The notes beneath the pieces were generated by a model that did not search any database, had not been told where the DNA came from, and was given only the letters and a program-made list of their open reading frames with translations. This document shows, in pieces, positions 43,561-52,382 of a DNA stretch of 64,000 nucleotides. The position numbers and the translations under genes are program-made. Position 1 is the first letter of the stretch, and each line of letters begins with the position of its first letter. The DNA is from CAXPZW01 sp964221845 (GTDB lineage: Bacteria > Bacteroidota > Bacteroidia > Flavobacteriales_D > Sanyastnellaceae): positions 124,001 to 188,000 of the forward strand of contig CAXPZW010000012.1 in assembly GCA_964221845.1 (NCBI GenBank), written 5' to 3'.

Positions 43561-44478
43561 ATGAAATTTTCCTCGCCGCAAACCCTGCAATCCCTCGCCG
43601 ACTTGATCGGTGCCCGCGTACTGGGCGATCCCAACCACCCGGTCACCGGCATCAATGAAATCCACCGCGTGGAGCCGGGCGACTTGGTCTTCTGCGATCA
43701 CCCCAAGTACTACGACAAGGCCTTGGGCAGTGCCGCAGGCACGGTGCTGATGAACGCCGAGGCCGATGTGCCTGCAGGCAAGGGCATCTTGGTCAGTGAG
43801 GATCCGTTCAAGGACTTCAATGCGCTGACGCGTCACTTCATGCCAACGGTGCATCCTGCAGCGGCTGTTGACCCCACGGCCATCGTAGGTGAGGGTACGC
43901 ACATTGCCCCCAACGTAGTGGTGGGCGCACACGTCCAGATCGGACAGGATTGTGTGATCCAAAGCGGGGTGGTGATTCACCAAAACGCCATCATTGGCGA
44001 CCGCGTGACCATCCACGCTAACACTGTGATCGGGGCCGATGCCTTCTACTTCCAAAAGCGCGAAAACGGCTACAACAAGATGCACACCTGTGGATCTGTG
44101 GTCATTGAGGACGATGTGGAAATTGGTGCGCTGTGCACCATTGATCGCGGCGTTTCGGCAGACACCCGCATTGGTCAGGGCAGCAAGCTGGACAACCAGG
44201 TCCACATCGGACACGACACTGTGGTGGGCAAGCATTGTTTGTTTGCCGCTCAAGTGGGCATCGCCGGATGCGTGGTGGTGGAAGACCACGCCACCTTGTG
44301 GGGCCAAGTAGGAGTGGCCAGCGATGTGGTCATCGGCCAAGGCGCTGTGGTACTTGGCCAAAGCGGTATCACCAAATCGGTAGAAGGAGGCAAGACCTAC
44401 TTTGGCAGCCCGGCTCAAGAGGCCAGCAAGAAGTACCGCGAAATGGCTTCGCTGCGCCGACTGCTTCGCCAGCGCTAG
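43561..44478 (+). CDS. LpxD-like UDP-3-O-acylglucosamine N-acyltransferase
   Basis: A 305-residue left-handed beta-helix acyltransferase. The N-terminal uridine-binding domain runs to about residue 100 and is followed by hexapeptide repeats (IGQDCVIQSG, VIGADAFYF and others). The likely catalytic His is in QVHIGHDTVVG near residue 217. LpxD adds the second acyl chain in lipid A synthesis. The length is shorter than classic LpxD (about 340), and IGADAFYF replaces the usual IGADGFGF, so it may be a paralogue with another nucleotide-sugar substrate. Confidence 0.8.
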   Translation: MKFSSPQTLQSLADLIGARVLGDPNHPVTGINEIHRVEPGDLVFCDHPKYYDKALGSAAGTVLMNAEADVPAGKGILVSEDPFKDFNALTRHFMPTVHPAAAVDPTAIVGEGTHIAPNVVVGAHVQIGQDCVIQSGVVIHQNAIIGDRVTIHANTVIGADAFYFQKRENGYNKMHTCGSVVIEDDVEIGALCTIDRGVSADTRIGQGSKLDNQVHIGHDTVVGKHCLFAAQVGIAGCVVVEDHATLWGQVGVASDVVIGQGAVVLGQSGITKSVEGGKTYFGSPAQEASKKYREMASLRRLLRQR

Positions 44479-44524
44479 ATTGTCCTACCTTTAGCGGTCG
44501 TCGAACGTCGATCGCAACTGACCT

Positions 44525-45751
44525 ATGTCTGCCAAAACCACCCGTCTGCAGCGCCGCCTTGAAGACAAGGACTTCAAACTGTCTGCGCTGTTGGGCATCA
44601 CCCAAACCATCAACGCCGCCGAGCACACCTCTGAGTTGCTCGAACGCTACCGCGAAATCCTGTGCGACTCGCTAGGCATCGGCAAGCTGGTGCTGTACAA
44701 CCGGGAGAACACCTGGCGTTGCATCCTGCAATACGGCGTTGAGGGCGAGGTAGATCCGGTTTCGGATACGGCCTTGTTTGAGGACGAGCACATGGCGCTC
44801 TCGGTTTCGGGTTCCACCACCGAGCAGGCTTTCGACGTGGTCATCCCCATCCTCCAGGACGACACCCCCATTGCCTACCTCATGGTGGGCGACATCGACG
44901 AGGAATCGGTGGGTATGAGCCCGGTGGTGAAGCACATGAACTTCATCCAAACCATCACCAACATCCTCATTGTAGCGGTGCGCAACCGCCGCCTCCAAGA
45001 AGAAAACCTGCGCCAAGAGCGCATGCGCAAAGAGCTCGAGCTCGCCGGCGAAATGCAATCCATGCTGGTGCCCTCTGCGCTGCCCAACACCGACGCATAC
45101 AGCTTTGCAGCCCATTACCGCCCCCACCAACAAGTGGGCGGCGATTACTACGATGTGATCCCCTTGAACCAGGATGAGGTCATGCTCTGCATTGCCGACG
45201 TGAGTGGCAAGGGCGTATCTGCGGCCTTTTTGATGGCCAACTTCCAGGCCAGCCTGCACTCGATGTTCAAGTACCAACGCCAGGAACTCCGCGAGGTCAT
45301 CCGCGAGCTGAACGAGCGCGTGCTCAAAAGCGCCCACGGCGAAAAGTACATCACCTTCTTTGTGGCCATCTACCACGTGCCTACCCGCAAGTTGCGCTAC
45401 GTGAATTGCGGCCACAACCCGCCTATGCTCATGCATCCGGGCGGACAAGCCGAGGAACTCAAGTTGGGCTCCATCGGGCTGGGCATGTTCGACGAAATTC
45501 CCCGCATCGACGAAGGGGAAGTCTCTGTGCCAAAAAACGCCTTCTTGCTGTGCTACACCGACGGACTGACTGAGGTGGAAAACCACGCCCAAGAGGAGTT
45601 CGGTACCGTGCGCGTGGAGCAAGTGCTGCGCGACGGAGCGTCAAAGTCTGCTGAAACGATTGTGGAAGAGGTGCTGGCCGCCTTGGATGCCTTCAAGGGA
45701 GACAGCCCTTATGTGGACGACACTGCTGTGTTGGGCTGTCGCTTTTCCTGA
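44525..45751 (+). CDS. SpoIIE-type PP2C phosphatase with GAF-like domain
   Basis: A 408-residue cytoplasmic protein. A GAF-like sensory domain runs from about 20 to 165, followed by a coiled-coil linker rich in E/R and then a PP2C-like phosphatase domain (residues about 195-405). Metal-binding Asp are in VGGDYYDVI near residue 204, IADVSGKGVSAAFLM near residue 223 and YTDGLTEVENH near residue 345. RsbU-like phosphatases of this type act on anti-anti-sigma factors, but no such partners are nearby. The tail overlaps the O-antigen ligase gene by 43 nt. Confidence 0.9.
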   Translation: MSAKTTRLQRRLEDKDFKLSALLGITQTINAAEHTSELLERYREILCDSLGIGKLVLYNRENTWRCILQYGVEGEVDPVSDTALFEDEHMALSVSGSTTEQAFDVVIPILQDDTPIAYLMVGDIDEESVGMSPVVKHMNFIQTITNILIVAVRNRRLQEENLRQERMRKELELAGEMQSMLVPSALPNTDAYSFAAHYRPHQQVGGDYYDVIPLNQDEVMLCIADVSGKGVSAAFLMANFQASLHSMFKYQRQELREVIRELNERVLKSAHGEKYITFFVAIYHVPTRKLRYVNCGHNPPMLMHPGGQAEELKLGSIGLGMFDEIPRIDEGEVSVPKNAFLLCYTDGLTEVENHAQEEFGTVRVEQVLRDGASKSAETIVEEVLAALDAFKGDSPYVDDTAVLGCRFS

Positions 45752-47175
45752 TTCCCTTTTTCCAAGTACAGATCGGCTGCCACCAGGATGGCGGTGAATC
45801 CCCAGAACGGAATCGATGCCTTGTCGGTGTCGAGGTAGTTGTTGAGGGTGCCGTGCACGTAGTAGGTAATCAAGCCCAGGAACACGCTGATCACGATGAT
45901 GCGGTTCTCGCGTTCGCGCAGGCGGTAGATCAACTTGAATGCCCGGGCGCACACCACAAACACAAGCGCTACCATCAATAGCATGCCGGGGACGCCTTGC
46001 TCGGCCAACGGGCCAAAGTATTCGGAGTGGGCGTTGCCGCCGTCGGCGTTGTTGGTGGAAATGATGGTGCGGTCCTTTGAACGCTGGAAGGGCGCATATA
46101 CGAACTGGTAGGTGCCCGGTCCCCAACCCACCAGTGGGCGCTCGGCAAACAGGGCAAACGCGCAGTTCCAGCGATTGAGGCGCTCCAGGTTGGAAGCGTC
46201 CGAACTCACGTTGGAGATGGACTCTACGTGCTCGCTGAGGTTGTCGCTGGAGTCCTGTTTGTTGCGTTCGAGGGCAATGACCAAATCGTCTTGTGCAAAC
46301 CACACAAACGCCCCGAGTAACGCCACCGCTCCAACAATGGTGCGGAAGCGGATGCGCAATGACAACACCCCCAATACGCCAAGGGCAACGACCAAGCTGA
46401 CCCAAGCCGCGCGGGTGTAACTCAGGACCACACCCAAAATTAGGATGGCAAAGAGCAGCCCCAGAATCACCTTCATCAGCAGGTTAAAGCGCTTCTGAAG
46501 CAGCATGCCAAACAGTACAGGGGTGTACATGGCTAGTACCGCACCGTAGCTGGTGTGGTCCTTGAAAAACGGCTCCATCACCCAGTGGCCGGCGTCCTTT
46601 TCAAACCCAAAGGTGCTGTGGCGCACGACCGTGTAAATGATCACCGCAGCCAGCGGCACCATGTACAACAGGAAAAAGCGTTGGATCCGGGCGGTGTTCC
46701 CTTTGAATACCGAAATGGCAAAGAAGAAACACGGCACCACAAACCAAAGGCGCGCGGCCAGGAACTTGAACGACACCAGCGGCAATTCACTCGAGACTGC
46801 AGTCAATAACGTCCAGGTCAATTGCAGCAAGACAATCACCACAATCGGGTGCCTGTACAGCGCAACGTCTGAGAAGCTCTTGTCTGATAGCGCTTTGAAA
46901 AACAGCAACAGCGTGAGTCCCGCCAAAAGCGGTTCGGTGGGCAGGTAAAACCCAATGCCGCCAATGTCCAGCTGCTCAAGGTTGAGCGATACCGGGGTGA
47001 ACAGCACAATGAACAGGTATACGTCTGCGGTGCGAAAGAAGGCAGCCCACAGCACACCCAGCACCACGGGCACAGCGGCCACTTCGTAATGCTCGGTGTA
47101 GAGGGCGATGCCCAGGGCAGCGACAAACAGCCCGGTCAAGCCATAGAACCAGCGTATGTTGGCGGCCGACAGCAA
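45709..47175 (-). CDS. O-antigen ligase/polymerase family protein
   Basis: A 488-residue membrane protein with about 12 helices and a large periplasmic loop near residues 320-400, the layout of WaaL/Wzy-type enzymes. The conserved WGPGTYQF and a later HSEYFGPLAEQGVPG, typical of Wzy_C, are visible. It joins or polymerises O-units or other surface glycan on the lipid carrier. No ATG is available near the 5' end, so a TTG at 47175, just after the wzz stop, is chosen. Its stop end overlaps the PP2C gene. Confidence 0.82.
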   Translation of the reverse strand: MLSAANIRWFYGLTGLFVAALGIALYTEHYEVAAVPVVLGVLWAAFFRTADVYLFIVLFTPVSLNLEQLDIGGIGFYLPTEPLLAGLTLLLFFKALSDKSFSDVALYRHPIVVIVLLQLTWTLLTAVSSELPLVSFKFLAARLWFVVPCFFFAISVFKGNTARIQRFFLLYMVPLAAVIIYTVVRHSTFGFEKDAGHWVMEPFFKDHTSYGAVLAMYTPVLFGMLLQKRFNLLMKVILGLLFAILILGVVLSYTRAAWVSLVVALGVLGVLSLRIRFRTIVGAVALLGAFVWFAQDDLVIALERNKQDSSDNLSEHVESISNVSSDASNLERLNRWNCAFALFAERPLVGWGPGTYQFVYAPFQRSKDRTIISTNNADGGNAHSEYFGPLAEQGVPGMLLMVALVFVVCARAFKLIYRLRERENRIIVISVFLGLITYYVHGTLNNYLDTDKASIPFWGFTAILVAADLYLEKGNQEKRQPNTAVSST

Positions 47176-47176
47176 A

Positions 47177-48193
47177 TCAGAGGGTGCCTTCGCTGCGCAG
47201 GTTACGGTAGGAATCCAGCAGCAACAGCGCAATCACGGCCATCACAAAGGTGGCCGCTACACTCATGGCTACAATCAGCCAGCGGATGGGGTAGGCCTTC
47301 TTGTCTGAGGGCGATGCGCGGTCCACCACAAAGAAGGAACTCATGCGCGAGTTCACATCAATGCGCAGCAGCTCAAAGCGGCGCTTTTGAACCGCTTCAC
47401 GCTCGTAGGCGCTTACGATCAGTGTTTGCAGCTTGTCGTAGCTGGCGCCGTACTTGGAGATTTCGGCCATTTGGGCCCGGATGGTCTCAGCGCGATTGGG
47501 TTGACCTTCGACAATCGCGGTGGCGAATTGCTCGTTGAGGCCTTCGATTTGGGTGAGGTAGTCGTAGATGCCCAGTTCACGCAAGGCAGCCACGCTGTCT
47601 TCGAGGGTTTTGATCTCGGCTTGCAGCCCTTCGTAGGACTCCTTGGCGTAGGCAAACGCCTGCTTGGCGCGGTCGCTGCGCATGCGATTGGCCACCGTAT
47701 CGGTCAGCAGGGTGATGGCGTTGGCCATGTCGCTGGCGGTTTGGGGGTCGGGGTGCAGCACGTCAATGCGCAACGAGCCAAACTTGGTCAGCTTGGCGCT
47801 CACATTGCTGGAGTACTCTTCCGAAATGAGCGTGTTGGCGCCGGGATCGTCGCGCTTGATGTCGTACGCAGTCCACAGGTCAAACTGCTCAATGATGCGG
47901 TTGCGAATCACGTCCGAGTTGATCACCTGCAGCAGGCGCTCGGCGTCTTCGGTTTCTCCGTATTCCAGGAGGTCTTTGCGTTTGATGTCTTCGAGGAACT
48001 GCTCACCAATGGAGTGCTGTTCGGTGGGGAAGAGGGTTACGCTCGAGCGAAATTTCTCCTCAATCATCAACGACATCACCGCCGAAACAACGGCAGCGGC
48101 AAAGCACACACCAACGATGTGCCACTTCCAGCGAAAGAGAAAAACAAACAGGTTCGAGGCGTTCAGGGATTGACCCGTGGGCTTGGCGTCCAT
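47177..48193 (-). CDS. Wzz/chain-length determinant family protein
   Basis: A 338-residue polysaccharide co-polymerase with two membrane helices flanking a coiled-coil periplasmic region. The first helix is near residues 25-45, just after FLFRWKWHIVG, and the second (WLIVAMSVAATFVMAVIALLLL) is near residue 305. It controls glycan chain length with a Wzy-type polymerase. The start at 48193 is preferred over the longer frame because it follows an exact promoter element. It sits between the flippase and ligase genes. Confidence 0.85.
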   Translation of the reverse strand: MDAKPTGQSLNASNLFVFLFRWKWHIVGVCFAAAVVSAVMSLMIEEKFRSSVTLFPTEQHSIGEQFLEDIKRKDLLEYGETEDAERLLQVINSDVIRNRIIEQFDLWTAYDIKRDDPGANTLISEEYSSNVSAKLTKFGSLRIDVLHPDPQTASDMANAITLLTDTVANRMRSDRAKQAFAYAKESYEGLQAEIKTLEDSVAALRELGIYDYLTQIEGLNEQFATAIVEGQPNRAETIRAQMAEISKYGASYDKLQTLIVSAYEREAVQKRRFELLRIDVNSRMSSFFVVDRASPSDKKAYPIRWLIVAMSVAATFVMAVIALLLLDSYRNLRSEGTL

Positions 48194-48210
48194 GCAGCGC
48201 GGATTTTGGG

Positions 48211-48218
48211 CAAAAGTA
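48211..48218 (-). promoter_or_regulatory. Bacteroidota -7 element for wzz-ligase
   Basis: TACTTTTG on the minus strand is an exact TAnnTTTG match, 18 nt before the wzz-like ATG and within 20 nt after the flippase stop. Confidence 0.6.
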
Positions 48219-48230
48219 CTATTTCGGATG

Positions 48231-49691
48231 TCAGGCTTGGGACGTGTCCTTTCGGCTGGATTTGACAAGCGCTATCAAGCGCGATGGGCGCAAGTAACCG
48301 AGCGAAAAAGCCACTGCGCCTCCGGCCAAAAGCAAGGCCCCACACTTCAACAGCCACGGTCCGGGCAATATTGTGCTGGCCCAACCGGCGGTTATGCACA
48401 ACCCGGCAAAGGCCACGGCTTTGGCTACAAGCCCTGCGCCGGGCCGCCAACCATACATGCGCACCGCCAAGGCGATTTGTCCCACGGCCATCAGTCCGTG
48501 CGTGGCACAGCTCGCTACTGCGGCGCCCCAAGCACCATAGGTGGGAATCAGCAGGGCATTGGCCACGATGTTGCCCACCACTGCGGCTGCGGCCAGCAGG
48601 TTCAGTGCCTTCAAACGCCCTCCGGCGGTCAGCAAGGACCCAAACAGGTAGTTCATCGCAAATCCTGCGAATCCAGCCATGAGCCAACCAAACACGCCGG
48701 CGGCCTCTTGGGTGTGCTCGATGTAGCGCCAGTCCATGAATTCTTGGCGGTAGTACACACACATCACCGCGGCGAGTACTGCTCCCGGATACAACAAGCG
48801 AAAGGCCTGCTCCAGCACCGGGTACACCGGCTGGCTGCGGTGCAGCATGCGGCTAAACATGGGCAGTAACAAAATGGCAAAGAGGTAGGCCAGCATGTTG
48901 CCGGCTTCAAAAAAGCGGAAGGCCATGGCGTAAATCCCCGCCTGCTCGGGACCTTCAGGGTGGAGGCGTTCCAGCATCACCGAGTCGGTACGCAGGTAGA
49001 CGCTCATCAAAAAGATCAACAGGGCAAACGGGGCGCTTTGGCGCAGGAGGTTGCGGGCGTAGGCGCGGTCGAACTTCAAGCGGACCGGTCGTACATGTTT
49101 GCCCAACATGGCCAAGGCCACAACTGCGGCCAGAGCATAGCTAAAGGTTTGGGCGTAGACCAACCACTCCACTTGGAAGGGCCTGTCGGTCACCCCTCCC
49201 CAGAGCAGCAGGCTGCAAACGGCGATCAGCACCAGGCGGTCCAGCACGCTGATTATGCTGTCCTGGCGAAACAGGTGCAAGCCGCCCAAGTTGCTGCGCA
49301 GGAACAGTACCAACGCGGCCAAGGCTTGGTTGCAGCCCAAAAGGGCCAAAACGGTAAGTTGATCGGGGGTGTAACTGAGCAGCGCTCCACTGGCAAGCAA
49401 AACCACCAAGTAGAGCGCCATCAAGGTCAATCGCAGCCCCAGCATGGGGCCAAAGCCCAAGGGACGGTTTTGGTCCAATTGGGCCACGCGCCGGGCGTTG
49501 TAGTTGGCCATGCCCAAATCCAAGAGGATGTTGAGCAGGAATGAAAAGCTGATCAAGGCAAAGTAGTTGCCAAAGGTCTCGGCGCCTACGCGGTTTTGCA
49601 CCTCGGCTTCGATGCCAAACACGTAGAACGGCTTGACAAGCAAATTGAGGCCCAACAGCAGGGCGAAGTTGACAACAAACTGACGTTGCAT
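48231..49691 (-). CDS. Oligosaccharide flippase (Wzx/MATE-like)
   Basis: A 486-residue polytopic protein with about 12-14 helices, of the polysaccharide transporter family. The start MQRQFVVNFALLLGLNLLVKPFYVFGIEAEVQ includes the N-terminal region of this class in Bacteroidota. It would flip a lipid-linked oligosaccharide across the inner membrane. With wzz and the ligase-like gene downstream it makes a small surface-glycan export cluster that lacks glycosyltransferases, which must lie elsewhere. Confidence 0.85.
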   Translation of the reverse strand: MQRQFVVNFALLLGLNLLVKPFYVFGIEAEVQNRVGAETFGNYFALISFSFLLNILLDLGMANYNARRVAQLDQNRPLGFGPMLGLRLTLMALYLVVLLASGALLSYTPDQLTVLALLGCNQALAALVLFLRSNLGGLHLFRQDSIISVLDRLVLIAVCSLLLWGGVTDRPFQVEWLVYAQTFSYALAAVVALAMLGKHVRPVRLKFDRAYARNLLRQSAPFALLIFLMSVYLRTDSVMLERLHPEGPEQAGIYAMAFRFFEAGNMLAYLFAILLLPMFSRMLHRSQPVYPVLEQAFRLLYPGAVLAAVMCVYYRQEFMDWRYIEHTQEAAGVFGWLMAGFAGFAMNYLFGSLLTAGGRLKALNLLAAAAVVGNIVANALLIPTYGAWGAAVASCATHGLMAVGQIALAVRMYGWRPGAGLVAKAVAFAGLCITAGWASTILPGPWLLKCGALLLAGGAVAFSLGYLRPSRLIALVKSSRKDTSQA

Positions 49692-49741
49692 CCGGCGGAA
49701 TCAGCCCGCAAAGTACGGCCAAAGGTCGGATGCATCAGGGG

Positions 49742-50440
49742 TTACTCCGAAGGAGCAGTCAACATGAAAGTCAGGGGCAGGGTGTGCTGGCTGGCGTAGG
49801 CCACGCCATTTTGCATGGCAGGGGTCCAAGCGGGCATGTTGGCCACAAACTCCAGCGCTGCAGTGGTCAGGAAAGGGTGCGCGCTGTAGGTCACCTCTAC
49901 GTCTTCCACTGCGCCTTCTGCGTTCACGTTAAAGGCCAAGCGTACTTTGCCTTCGATGCCGTGTACACGGGCATTTTCGGGGTAGTTCAGGTGGGTGCCG
50001 ATGTAGGCAGACATGGCGTTGTCGCCTTCGCCAATCGATGCGTCGCAGGTGGTACCGGTTGCGGCAGCGTTGTCGCTGTAGAAACGGTCCGACAGGGCGT
50101 TGCCTTGCCAGTCCCAGCGGTTCCAGGTGCCTACGCGTTGACCTTGGTGGTAGTGGCCTTGCGATTCGCGGTTGCCTGAGGCGAAGTAGTACACAAACCA
50201 GCCTTCCTCGGTGTCGAGGTGTTGGTCCGCGTAGCGACCGATCATGCGGGTTTGCCCGTCAAGGAAAGAGACCTTCACGTGGTAGTGGCCGTCGTCCAAC
50301 AGGTTTGAGGTGCGTTGGTACATGGCGTGCTCCGCGGTGGTTTCTTCCAGGTTTCGGTCCAGGAAGGTTACCGCGTTCTCGGCTTGCGTAGTCAGCGCAA
50401 AGCCCAGTGCGAGCAGGGTGTTCATCAGCTTTTTCATCAT
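49742..50440 (-). CDS. Secreted TonB-C domain protein, copy 1
   Basis: A 232-residue protein with a signal peptide (MKKLMNTLLALGFALTTQAENA), a central region with repeated FLDGQTRMIGRYADQHL-type segments, and a C-terminal TonB domain of about 85 residues. The TonB part is marked by YPENARVHGIEGKVRLAFNVNAEG near residue 150. The protein lacks the N-terminal membrane anchor and proline linker of a true TonB, so it is unlikely to energise receptors. Role unknown. It has a paralogue at 50739. Confidence 0.75.
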   Translation of the reverse strand: MMKKLMNTLLALGFALTTQAENAVTFLDRNLEETTAEHAMYQRTSNLLDDGHYHVKVSFLDGQTRMIGRYADQHLDTEEGWFVYYFASGNRESQGHYHQGQRVGTWNRWDWQGNALSDRFYSDNAAATGTTCDASIGEGDNAMSAYIGTHLNYPENARVHGIEGKVRLAFNVNAEGAVEDVEVTYSAHPFLTTAALEFVANMPAWTPAMQNGVAYASQHTLPLTFMLTAPSE

Positions 50441-50738
50441 TCTTCAGTTCGTGCGTTGCTGAATTTGCGGGTGCAAAATTCGCTCCTTTTTTTCGGTTGG
50501 TGATCATTCATGAGACGGAAATGAGTATTCGGGGTCACATTTCTGCCGTTCATAGAAGACTCAACTTCAGCAAACCCACGTCCGGCGGGGGTTCTAAAGT
50601 GAATACAGAAAAAGCCAAAATCCCCCTACACTGAGTGAATGGTCACCCGTGAGGAGGATTCGGTGGGGAAGCGGCGGGAACCTTGCCCACAATTGGGGCA
50701 TTTTGTTCCTCAGCAGCGGTTCGTAGCGAGTGGGAGGG
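50441..50738. other. Gap between the TonB-C paralogues
   Basis: No gene or strong hairpin was found. GAATTTTG on the minus strand near 50472 is one base off the -7 consensus and could drive the downstream copy. Confidence 0.4.
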
Positions 50739-51440
50739 TTACTCCGGGTCGCTCAGATCGAAGGTTATGGGCAGGATAAAGTGCGAGGCGATGCCTTCGC
50801 CGCGCTTGCGTGCGGGCTCCCATGCAGGCATGGAGGCCACCAAGCTAAAACCGGCTTCTGCAAGTAAAGGGTGGGTGGTAGAGAGGGCTTGGATGTTGTG
50901 AATGCGGCCGGTTTCGTCAATGGAGAAGGCGATTTCAACGGTGCCTTCAATGCCGCGGGCTTTGGCCTCGGCCGGGTAGTCCAGTTTGGAGGCGATGTAG
51001 GCGTCGAGCGCTTCAAACCCTCCAGGGAAATTCGCGGCGCGGTCTTCCAGCGAGCGGTCTTGGGCTTCGGCGTAGTGACGGTCGGGAAGGGCCATGCCAT
51101 TCCAAGTCCAGCGTTTCCAAACGCCGACTTTTTCTCCCGTCTGGTAGCTGCCCTGCGATTCGGGCTGGCCGCCGAAGAAGTAGTATTCGAAATAGCCGTC
51201 TTGTACCGAGAGTTGTTCATCGGCATAACGACCTGTCATGCGGGTTTGGCCATCGAGGAACCTTACGTGGACATGGTAGTAACCGTCTTCCTTGAGGACG
51301 GCCGCTCGGCGAAAAGCGGCTTGGTCCTGAGACACGGACTCCATGTTGAGGTCCACATAATCAAAGCGTGCTTGTTGAGCGACAAGCGCGTTCCAGGAGA
51401 GCAAACCCGTGGTGGCGAGTACGAGGATGCGTGCTATCAT
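50739..51440 (-). CDS. Secreted TonB-C domain protein, copy 2
   Basis: A 233-residue paralogue of the 49742 gene. It has a signal peptide (MIARILVLATTGLLSWNALVAQ), then the shared FLDGQTRMTGRYADEQL segment, and a C-terminal TonB domain with YPAEAKARGIEGTVEIAFSI near residue 150. The two share the layout and length but differ in many positions, which points to an old duplication. It also lacks a membrane anchor. Confidence 0.75.
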   Translation of the reverse strand: MIARILVLATTGLLSWNALVAQQARFDYVDLNMESVSQDQAAFRRAAVLKEDGYYHVHVRFLDGQTRMTGRYADEQLSVQDGYFEYYFFGGQPESQGSYQTGEKVGVWKRWTWNGMALPDRHYAEAQDRSLEDRAANFPGGFEALDAYIASKLDYPAEAKARGIEGTVEIAFSIDETGRIHNIQALSTTHPLLAEAGFSLVASMPAWEPARKRGEGIASHFILPITFDLSDPE

Positions 51441-51567
51441 GATTTCCAGTGCGTTTCGAGCGCGTTTCGCTTGAAACTGCGCTGGGAAATTAGTCTCTTT
51501 GTGCCCGGAGGATTTTCACCTTCCATTGATTTATCAACAATGCGGCTTTGAACGGCCACCTCTGGTC

Positions 51568-51921
51568 ATGGATTACATCTTCGAACTGCAATGGCAGGAA
51601 ACCGTCAAACGCGTAGCCGCGTGGGCCGGCCAGCCTGTAGACATGCAAGGCATCCTGTTTTTGATTGGGGTGCAGGAATTGGGATCGGGCTTCCGCACCT
51701 TTAAGAAGGACGAAAAAGTGGCCCTGATGCACGTGGCCATTTGCACGTTGCTTGCGCCCGATGGGTACTACAACTTCATTGGTCGCGATGAGGACGGGTG
51801 GCCCCATTTTGAGCGCAACAGGCAGCTGCCTTCACTTGGGCCAGACCAGCAAGACCGGCTCATGCGCGAGCGGATCGTGGCCTACTTTGCAGACCGCGAC
51901 GTGATTCCAGAAGACGTGTAA
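51568..51921 (+). CDS. Conserved hypothetical protein
   Basis: A 117-residue protein starting MDYIFELQWQETVKRVAAWA, with no signal peptide and no membrane helix. No catalytic motif is visible; the sequence is rich in charged residues and looks globular. The start ATG at 51568 is chosen over a longer frame because of the sequence character. It faces the lipoprotein gene at 51928, 6 nt beyond its stop. No function is inferred. Confidence 0.65.
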   Translation: MDYIFELQWQETVKRVAAWAGQPVDMQGILFLIGVQELGSGFRTFKKDEKVALMHVAICTLLAPDGYYNFIGRDEDGWPHFERNRQLPSLGPDQQDRLMRERIVAYFADRDVIPEDV

Positions 51922-51927
51922 AGCAGA

Positions 51928-52314
51928 TTAGTCGGTGATCTCGACTGCTTCTTCGTTGGTGGCTTCTTCTTCCACCTTGATGATACCAATGCCGTACAGC
52001 GCGCCTTTTTGGGCCTCGATGTCCAGTACCATGAAACCTGCTTGGCCTTCTTTGTAGAAGTCGCTGAGGTTGAAGGTCACCTTGCCGGTGGCGTTGGTGG
52101 TACCTACCGTATCGATGCGAATTTCACCGATGGTGTTGCCGGTGCCCGAAGGGTTGCCGTACAAACGCACAGTGGCACCCGGTACCGCGGCACCCAAATC
52201 ATTGCGTACTATGATGGTGGCGATGGTCTCGGTTTCCTTGTTGCAGCTGGCAAATCCCAGCGCCATCAATCCCACGAAACAAGCAACAGCAAAGCGCAAA
52301 GTCCAATTCTTCAT
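51928..52314 (-). CDS. Small lipoprotein with an Ig-like/carboxypeptidase-regulatory fold
   Basis: A 128-residue protein with a lipoprotein signal (MKNWTLRFAVACFVG, lipobox ending FASC near residue 24). It continues into a single beta-sandwich domain with VRNDLGAAVPGATVRLYG and TTNATGKVTFNL, typical of carboxypeptidase-D regulatory-like folds. It ends in an acidic tail. It probably sits in the outer or inner membrane facing the periplasm; the role is unknown. It is divergent from the cyclophilin gene. Confidence 0.7.
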   Translation of the reverse strand: MKNWTLRFAVACFVGLMALGFASCNKETETIATIIVRNDLGAAVPGATVRLYGNPSGTGNTIGEIRIDTVGTTNATGKVTFNLSDFYKEGQAGFMVLDIEAQKGALYGIGIIKVEEEATNEEAVEITD

Positions 52315-52364
52315 CGGTGGTATTTTCTTAAATTCGCTACGCCTTTTTAAGGCATGTAGATTCA

Positions 52365-52372
52365 CAAATGTA
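52365..52372 (-). promoter_or_regulatory. Bacteroidota -7 element for the lipoprotein gene
   Basis: TACATTTG on the minus strand matches TAnnTTTG exactly, about 50 nt upstream of the lipoprotein ATG. Confidence 0.55.
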
Positions 52373-52382
52373 CGCAACACAG

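Noticed and set aside
41964..43655. 563-codon minus-strand open frame across gdhA
   Set aside because: It lies antisense to the complete gdhA gene and shows no family motif.
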